Assembly: GCA_002825465.1 (NCBI GenBank)
Contig: PJER01000081.1
Span: forward strand, 1 to 8,985
DNA from: Candidatus Thorarchaeota archaeon MP8T_1
Lineage (GTDB): Archaea > Asgardarchaeota > Thorarchaeia > Thorarchaeales > Thorarchaeaceae
Direction: 5' to 3'
DNA length: 8,985 bases
The notes under the pieces are model-generated. The model had not been told where the DNA came from. It worked only from the letters and a program-made list of their open reading frames with translations, and made no database searches. Below are positions 5,628 through 8,985 of the stretch, in pieces; the first letter of the stretch is position 1; each line of letters begins with the position of its first letter. Position numbers and translations under genes: made by a program.

Positions 5628-6818
5628 TTATGTGTCCAATGTATCAAGTGCGTGTATCAGATCCATTAGCAAATCTGCAGCATCCTCAATTCCAACGGAT
5701 AGCCGGACCGTGGAGTTACAAATTCCTGCTTCACTAAGAGCATTCTCACCAAGGCCGTAGTGTGTTGTCAGAACAGGAATACTCGCCAAGCTTTCAACTC
5801 CTCCAAGGGAAACAGCATTCAAAAATATATCTAGGGAATCAACAAACTTGCGCGTTCCTGCAAGATCTGCGTCAAGGTCCACTGACAGCATTCCTCCAAA
5901 ACCATCCATTTGCTTTCTTGCAACGTGATGCTGGGGATGTGTTGGTAGGCCCGGATAATGAACCTGTTTGATTCGATGGTCTTTTGAGAGCTTATCTGCG
6001 AGGTACATTGCATTCCAGTTGTGGCGTTCCATCCTTACACCAAGAGTTTTGATTCCACGATCTAGCAGAAAAGATGCAAATGGATCCATGGTTCCCCCTA
6101 GGAGTTTTGCAGCACCTCGAACTCTCGTCATCAATTCATTAGAACCAGATACAGTACCAGCAATGATATCACTGTGGCCCCCTAGGTACTTGGTTGCGCT
6201 ATGCATCACGAGATCCACACCAAACTCGTGGGGTCGTTGATTTATGGGGGAGGCAAAAGTACTATCTATCATGCTTGTCGTTCCGGTTGATATTGCAGCA
6301 TCAGCCACTTGTTTAATATCAACAATCTTGAGGGTTGGATTTGTTGGAGTTTCGAAGAAGCAGAGTTTGTACTTCTCACCTGAATCTGATAGGATATCAG
6401 CTATTTCATCTGTATCAACGTAGTCAACCTGAATTCCATTTTGCGGGAGTATCTCATTAAAGAGATGAACAGTGCCTCCATAAATGGAATCACTGGAAAG
6501 GATTCGCTCACCACCCTTCACCAGGCCCATGACAGCAGAAGCGATTGCAGCCATTCCTGATGAAACAACATGAGTATCTTCCGTACCTTCAAGAGAACTG
6601 ATTTTTTCCTCCACGCTTTTCGTTGTTGGATTACTCCACCTTGTATATACATGATCACCTGACTTGCCTTGTACCGAGTCCAACATGTGTTGCTGGTCCT
6701 CGAAAACAAATGTAGAAGTCTGTACAATTGGTACAACTGCTGGTCCTGATGTTTGCGAATGTGTGCCTTGAACGCAGAGTGTACGAAGATTTCTTTTCTT
6801 TGGATTCAATGTGTTCAC
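5628..6818 (-). CDS. Cys/Met-metabolism PLP enzyme (cystathionine gamma-synthase/lyase family)
   Basis: A full-length protein of 396 residues in the trans-sulfuration enzyme family. It has Tyr58 and Arg60 (YTRWSNPT) for the neighbouring subunit's phosphate, SSGMAA at 86-91, Tyr113 stacking on the cofactor (SIYGGT), Asp185 (MIDSTF) and the PLP lysine Lys210 in HSATKYLGGHSD. It ends with the substrate-binding arginine region STVRLSVGIED. Gly115 replaces the cysteine typical of methionine gamma-lyase (YGCT), so that enzyme is less likely. Cystathionine gamma-synthase, gamma-lyase or a sulfhydrylase cannot be separated by eye. The start is GTG at 6818, right after GGT; a TTG at 6809, also downstream of the same GGTG, is an alternative. 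An in-frame stop upstream limits other choices. Members release or incorporate sulfur from cysteine and homocysteine, so it could feed the sulfur pool. Confidence 0.93.
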   Translation of the reverse strand: MNTLNPKKRNLRTLCVQGTHSQTSGPAVVPIVQTSTFVFEDQQHMLDSVQGKSGDHVYTRWSNPTTKSVEEKISSLEGTEDTHVVSSGMAAIASAVMGLVKGGERILSSDSIYGGTVHLFNEILPQNGIQVDYVDTDEIADILSDSGEKYKLCFFETPTNPTLKIVDIKQVADAAISTGTTSMIDSTFASPINQRPHEFGVDLVMHSATKYLGGHSDIIAGTVSGSNELMTRVRGAAKLLGGTMDPFASFLLDRGIKTLGVRMERHNWNAMYLADKLSKDHRIKQVHYPGLPTHPQHHVARKQMDGFGGMLSVDLDADLAGTRKFVDSLDIFLNAVSLGGVESLASIPVLTTHYGLGENALSEAGICNSTVRLSVGIEDAADLLMDLIHALDTLDT

Positions 6819-6860
6819 ACCAAATAGTCTCTCAGATAAAATGAATCAACACATCTCAGG

Positions 6861-6867
6861 TTTATAG
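6861..6867 (-). promoter_or_regulatory. TATA box of the Cys/Met PLP enzyme
   Basis: The minus strand reads CTATAAA in a good context (CCATCTATAAACC) about 45 bases before the GTG start. This predicts transcription start near 6837 and a leader of roughly 20 bases. It is the clearest TATA element in the window and argues that the gene is transcribed separately from the PspC gene upstream. Confidence 0.6.
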
Positions 6868-6921
6868 ATGGATGCAAATAGGCATTAAAGGGGACTAGTT
6901 TTGAATCAGTGGATTCTTGCT

Positions 6922-7137
6922 CTACGGTTCCTCTGGAATGATAAGCGCTGCGATAAGATATGCAAGTAGACCAGCACCATACATTAGAGCAAATAGAATC
7001 CAGAGAATACGAATAATCGTCGGATCTGTATTATAATACTTGCCAATCCCACCACAGATGCCAAAAAGGACTTTGTTATCACGGGAGCGATATAACTTAC
7101 CATCGCTACCTCCTGGTGCAATCGGTATTTCTGCCAT
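6922..7137 (-). CDS. PspC-domain membrane protein
   Basis: A 71-residue protein that is essentially one PspC domain. It opens with KLYRSRDNKVLFGICGGIGKYYNTDPTIIRI, whose GICGG turn and DPT are the family hallmarks, followed by one or two membrane segments (ILWILFALMYGAGLLAYLIAALI) and the closing IIPEEP. In bacteria PspC is an inner-membrane sensor in the phage-shock response; in archaea such short proteins are common and their role is not established. The start at 7137 is chosen because GGTGGT lies just upstream and the family begins here. A longer reading from 7335 would run antisense into the deaminase gene and adds no recognisable sequence. The gene is divergent from the deaminase and lies 103 bases upstream of the PLP enzyme on the same strand. 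Confidence 0.9.
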   Translation of the reverse strand: MAEIPIAPGGSDGKLYRSRDNKVLFGICGGIGKYYNTDPTIIRILWILFALMYGAGLLAYLIAALIIPEEP

Positions 7138-7168
7138 CTTACCACCACAATGCCACACAGCTAAGGGG

Positions 7169-7177
7169 ATATTAAAC
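7169..7177 (-). promoter_or_regulatory. TATA-like box of the PspC gene
   Basis: The minus strand reads TTTAATATC about 36 bases before the ATG at 7137, giving a leader of about ten bases with the GGTGGT site. It shares the 116-base divergent region with the promoter of the deaminase. Confidence 0.4.
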
Positions 7178-7222
7178 ATTTGCAGGTGTTTGATTTTTGA
7201 AGATGATGTGAGAACAGTAATT

Positions 7223-7230
7223 GTTATACA
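7223..7230 (+). promoter_or_regulatory. TATA-like box of the deaminase gene, implying a leaderless start
   Basis: GTTATACA is centred about 28 bases before the ATG at 7254, the distance expected when transcription begins at or next to the start codon. This argues against the in-frame TTG 7221 and ATG 7230, which would lie inside the promoter element. Confidence 0.45.
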
Positions 7231-7253
7231 TGACATATGGGCAAGTAGCTGAA

Positions 7254-8285
7254 ATGGATACTCTAGAAGCAATTCGAGCTTTACCCAAAGTTGAATTGCA
7301 TGTACATGTCCTCGGTTCGATACGACCATCCACACTTCTTGATATCATCACAGAAGACGATATCAAAGTTCCATACAAAACTGAGAAGGACATAATAAAC
7401 CGGTTTCAATACACAGATTTTGCTAACTTCATAAGCGTCTACATGGAGATAATCAAATATATAACAGATGGAAGGCATTTTGGCCGCATCGCCTATGAGA
7501 TGCTTGAGAGTTGCGCCAGCTGCAATACGGAATATGTCGAGCTAAGTTTCTCCCCAATGGATCACATCAAGCAAGGTATTGACTTTGTTTCAATAGTTAA
7601 CGCCATCAATAGAGGAATAAAGCGAGCTCATGAAGAGTTTGGAATTCTAACAAACATAAGAGTAGACCTTGTACGAGACTCCACAATAGAGCAAGCGATG
7701 AATATCCTTGATAGCATAAAAGCCCACCCACATAATATAGTATCAATTGATATTGGGGGTAATGAAAGCGCACACTCACCAAAACCCTTTGCTCCAGTTT
7801 TCAAACGTGCTAGAGAGATGGGTTTGCATCGCGTCGCGCATGCAGGAGAGGCTGCTGGACCGGATTCGATTTGGGAGGCTATACGATACCTGAACATAGA
7901 GCGGATTGGACATGGAGTCACGGCACAAGAGGATTCGAACCTCATGGAGTATTTGAAGAGAGAGAGAGTTGCCATTGAGATGTGCCCAGTAAGCAATTTG
8001 AGAACTGGCGTCATTTCATCAATGAAGAATCATCCTATCAGGGATTTCTTTGATAGAGGGCTATTTGTAAATGTGAATAGCGACGACCCATCTCTCTTTC
8101 ATACTGACCTGAATAATGAGTATATACAACTCCACGAGCATCTAGGCTTTACACTACCTGAGCTCTTTCAGATTTCTCTGAACGGTGTGGATGCCGCCTT
8201 TGTAAATCAACGGAGAAAGAGTCAACTAAGGACTCGTTTCATCCGTAAATACGACAGCATTCTGGAACTGATGACACATTATTGA
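7254..8285 (+). CDS. Adenosine/adenine deaminase-family protein with an altered substrate residue
   Basis: A 343-residue TIM-barrel metal hydrolase. The zinc site is complete: His16 and His18 (ELHVHV), His196 with catalytic Glu199 (HAGE), His220 (RIGHG) and Asp277-Asp278 (NSDDPS). The family hydrolyses the 6-amino group of adenosine, adenine or modified adenosines to the inosine-type product. In classical adenosine deaminase the first motif is HVHLDG, where Asp contacts the ribose 5'-hydroxyl; here it reads HVHVLG, so Leu20 takes that place. A substrate without a free 5'-hydroxyl, or a different nucleobase compound, is therefore possible. The start at ATG 7254 fits the TATA position and the usual short N-terminus before LPKVELH. 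No ribosome binding site is seen, so the mRNA is probably leaderless. The last 7 bases overlap the convergent membrane-protein gene. Confidence 0.9.
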   Translation: MDTLEAIRALPKVELHVHVLGSIRPSTLLDIITEDDIKVPYKTEKDIINRFQYTDFANFISVYMEIIKYITDGRHFGRIAYEMLESCASCNTEYVELSFSPMDHIKQGIDFVSIVNAINRGIKRAHEEFGILTNIRVDLVRDSTIEQAMNILDSIKAHPHNIVSIDIGGNESAHSPKPFAPVFKRAREMGLHRVAHAGEAAGPDSIWEAIRYLNIERIGHGVTAQEDSNLMEYLKRERVAIEMCPVSNLRTGVISSMKNHPIRDFFDRGLFVNVNSDDPSLFHTDLNNEYIQLHEHLGFTLPELFQISLNGVDAAFVNQRRKSQLRTRFIRKYDSILELMTHY

Positions 8286-8797
8286 GGCTCTGTCGTTGCT
8301 GGAGCAGGTTGTTGAGGCACTGGTGCTTCTTTCTTCATCAGACTATCTCGCAGAATTCGTCCAATTACACCTCCAGCAACTGCAAAGACGAACGAGAATA
8401 GATAGATGATTGGTGTGACTATTATCATCACTAAGATGTACAAAAGGCCTGTAACTATAACCTCCACGAGATTCCCTTCAACGGTGAAGGAATACATCCC
8501 TCGTATCGAATAAATGAATACAAAGATGAACAATGTGAGAATTGATGAATCTGGATCAAGGAAATCGACGAAAACGATAGGCGCCATCAAAACAGCGATT
8601 AGGATACCAAATACCCATGTTAGAAGGGTACTCAGAAGAGCAACGCCAATCTTTCCTGCAATAATGCCAATAATTATGGCCATGATAAAGATCACAGGGA
8701 TTGGACCACATATCATTGTTAGCCAGCCAAATACCAAATCGGTTTCAAAGATGATTATACCGATAATAATGGCAAGCACTAAATCTCTATTAACCAT
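8279..8797 (-). CDS. Multi-pass membrane protein of unknown function
   Basis: A 172-residue, very hydrophobic protein that I do not recognise. Roughly five membrane segments can be seen: near residues 5-25 (LVLAIIIGIIIF), 30-47 (PVIFIMAIIIGIIAG), 51-75 (ALLSTLLTWVFGILIAVL), 85-98 (LTLFIFVFIYSI) and 110-145 (TGLLYILVMIIVTPIIYLFS). Acidic residues at 77-83 (VDFLDPD) lie in a loop. The C-terminal tail of about 20 residues is charged then rich in Pro, Ala and Gln (KKEAPVPQQPAPATTEPQ), and is likely cytoplasmic and disordered. The start at 8797 is favoured over GTG 8812 because GGAGGT lies seven bases upstream of ATG. A TATA box and a short inverted repeat precede it. No partner is suggested by the context; it converges on the deaminase gene. 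Confidence 0.82.
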   Translation of the reverse strand: MVNRDLVLAIIIGIIIFETDLVFGWLTMICGPIPVIFIMAIIIGIIAGKIGVALLSTLLTWVFGILIAVLMAPIVFVDFLDPDSSILTLFIFVFIYSIRGMYSFTVEGNLVEVIVTGLLYILVMIIVTPIIYLFSFVFAVAGGVIGRILRDSLMKKEAPVPQQPAPATTEPQ

Positions 8798-8804
8798 ATC
8801 TTCA

Positions 8805-8810
8805 ACCTCC
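8805..8810 (-). promoter_or_regulatory. Strong ribosome binding site of the membrane protein
   Basis: The minus strand reads GGAGGT with seven bases to the ATG at 8797. It decides that start over the GTG at 8812, which precedes the site. Confidence 0.75.
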
Positions 8811-8814
8811 ACAG

Positions 8815-8830
8815 GCTTGTTATTACAAGC
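8815..8830. repeat. Inverted repeat at the transcription start of the membrane-protein gene
   Basis: GCTTGT and ACAAGC form perfect 6-base arms around TATT. It lies between the TATA box (8834-8840) and the ribosome binding site (8805-8810), where transcription should begin. It could be an operator blocking initiation or a small hairpin at the mRNA 5' end near the ribosome binding site. Confidence 0.45.
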
Positions 8831-8833
8831 GTG

Positions 8834-8840
8834 CTATATA
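8834..8840 (-). promoter_or_regulatory. TATA box of the membrane-protein gene
   Basis: The minus strand reads TATATAG 37 to 43 bases before the ATG at 8797, predicting transcription start near 8812-8815 and a leader of about 15 bases. Confidence 0.5.
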
Positions 8841-8909
8841 CTACCATGAGTAACCAATCATTTTCTTATCAATTCAGTGTTCTTTAAGATGGAGCATGTT
8901 TTCCAAGAA

Positions 8910-8916
8910 TTTATAG
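8910..8916 (+). promoter_or_regulatory. Possible TATA box of a gene starting at the right edge
   Basis: TTTATAG lies about 70 bases before the ATG at 8981, predicting a leader of about 40 bases that contains a GGTG ribosome binding motif at 8971-8974. It is divergent from the membrane-protein promoter. Confidence 0.35.
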
Positions 8917-8980
8917 CATACGTGTCGCTAACGTACCAACAACCATTCAACAGAATTCACGATTTAACAAGGTGTGATGA

Positions 8981-8985
8981 ATGAC
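8981..8985 (+). CDS. Probable start of a further gene (cut by window edge)
   Basis: Only ATG plus two bases are inside the window. The call rests on GGTG six bases upstream and a TATA-like element at 8910-8916; nothing can be said about the product. Confidence 0.35.

Noticed and set aside
7138..7335. 66-residue N-terminal extension of the PspC protein
   Set aside because: It runs antisense to the deaminase start, has no recognisable sequence, and a ribosome binding site precedes the ATG at 7137.
7628..8014. Minus-strand open frame of 128 codons inside the deaminase
   Set aside because: It is opposite a region with all the catalytic motifs of the deaminase, and its translation has no recognisable domain.
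8514..8849. Plus-strand open frame of 111 codons
   Set aside because: It is antisense to the membrane-protein gene, which has a strong ribosome binding site, a TATA box and coherent membrane segments.
8974..8985. GTGATGA as a C box of a C/D-box small RNA
   Set aside because: No D box or C'/D' motifs could be paired with it inside the window; a ribosome binding region plus start codon explains the sequence better.

Overview
The window looks archaeal. Several genes have a GGTGA- or GGAGGT-type ribosome binding site 4 to 8 bases before the start. Others have a TATA-like box about 28 to 45 bases upstream and little or no leader. Codon use favours AGA and AGG for arginine. The IscS/IscU pair is of a type I associate with archaea such as Archaeoglobus. 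Base composition is moderate, and an Asgard (Thorarchaeia-like) or other non-thermophilic archaeon would fit, but the lineage is a guess. No rRNA, tRNA, CRISPR array, insertion sequence or prophage gene was seen.

Left part (1-3350): the 5' two thirds of a zinc-dependent alcohol dehydrogenase runs leftward off the edge. It shares a 154-base divergent promoter region with a rightward, tightly packed sulfur operon: a TusA-like sulfur carrier, a small DsrE-like protein, an IscS-type cysteine desulfurase homologue and an IscU scaffold protein. The divergent region contains a nearly perfect 22-bp palindrome beside the operon's TATA box. Two features of the operon stand out. The IscS homologue keeps its catalytic-loop cysteine, but the pyridoxal-phosphate (PLP) lysine is replaced by aspartate (His-Lys became Asn-Asp), and the usual PLP-contacting glutamine is alanine. 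The IscU protein has a C-terminal extension of about 115 residues that resembles the NADPH-binding half of thioredoxin reductase, with both redox cysteines and the nucleotide-binding motifs eroded. TusA and DsrE-like proteins are known persulfide carriers. The operon may therefore build Fe-S clusters from sulfur delivered by a relay instead of by on-site cysteine desulfuration.

Middle part (3351-5630): a GNAT acetyltransferase, a conserved protein of unknown role with a possible PD-(D/E)XK-type N-terminus and winged-helix-like C-terminus, and a small winged-helix regulator lie on the plus strand. Convergent to them is a cysteine-rich glutaredoxin/thioredoxin-like protein.

Right part (5628-8985): a cystathionine gamma-synthase/lyase-family enzyme with an intact PLP site, and upstream of it on the same strand a single-domain PspC membrane protein. 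Divergent from PspC is an adenosine-deaminase-family enzyme with intact metal ligands but an altered substrate residue. Its 3' end overlaps a convergent gene for an unrecognised multi-pass membrane protein by 7 bases. At the right edge a promoter, ribosome binding site and start codon suggest that another rightward gene begins at 8981.

Intergenic stretches are all under about 210 bases and hold mainly the promoter elements listed.
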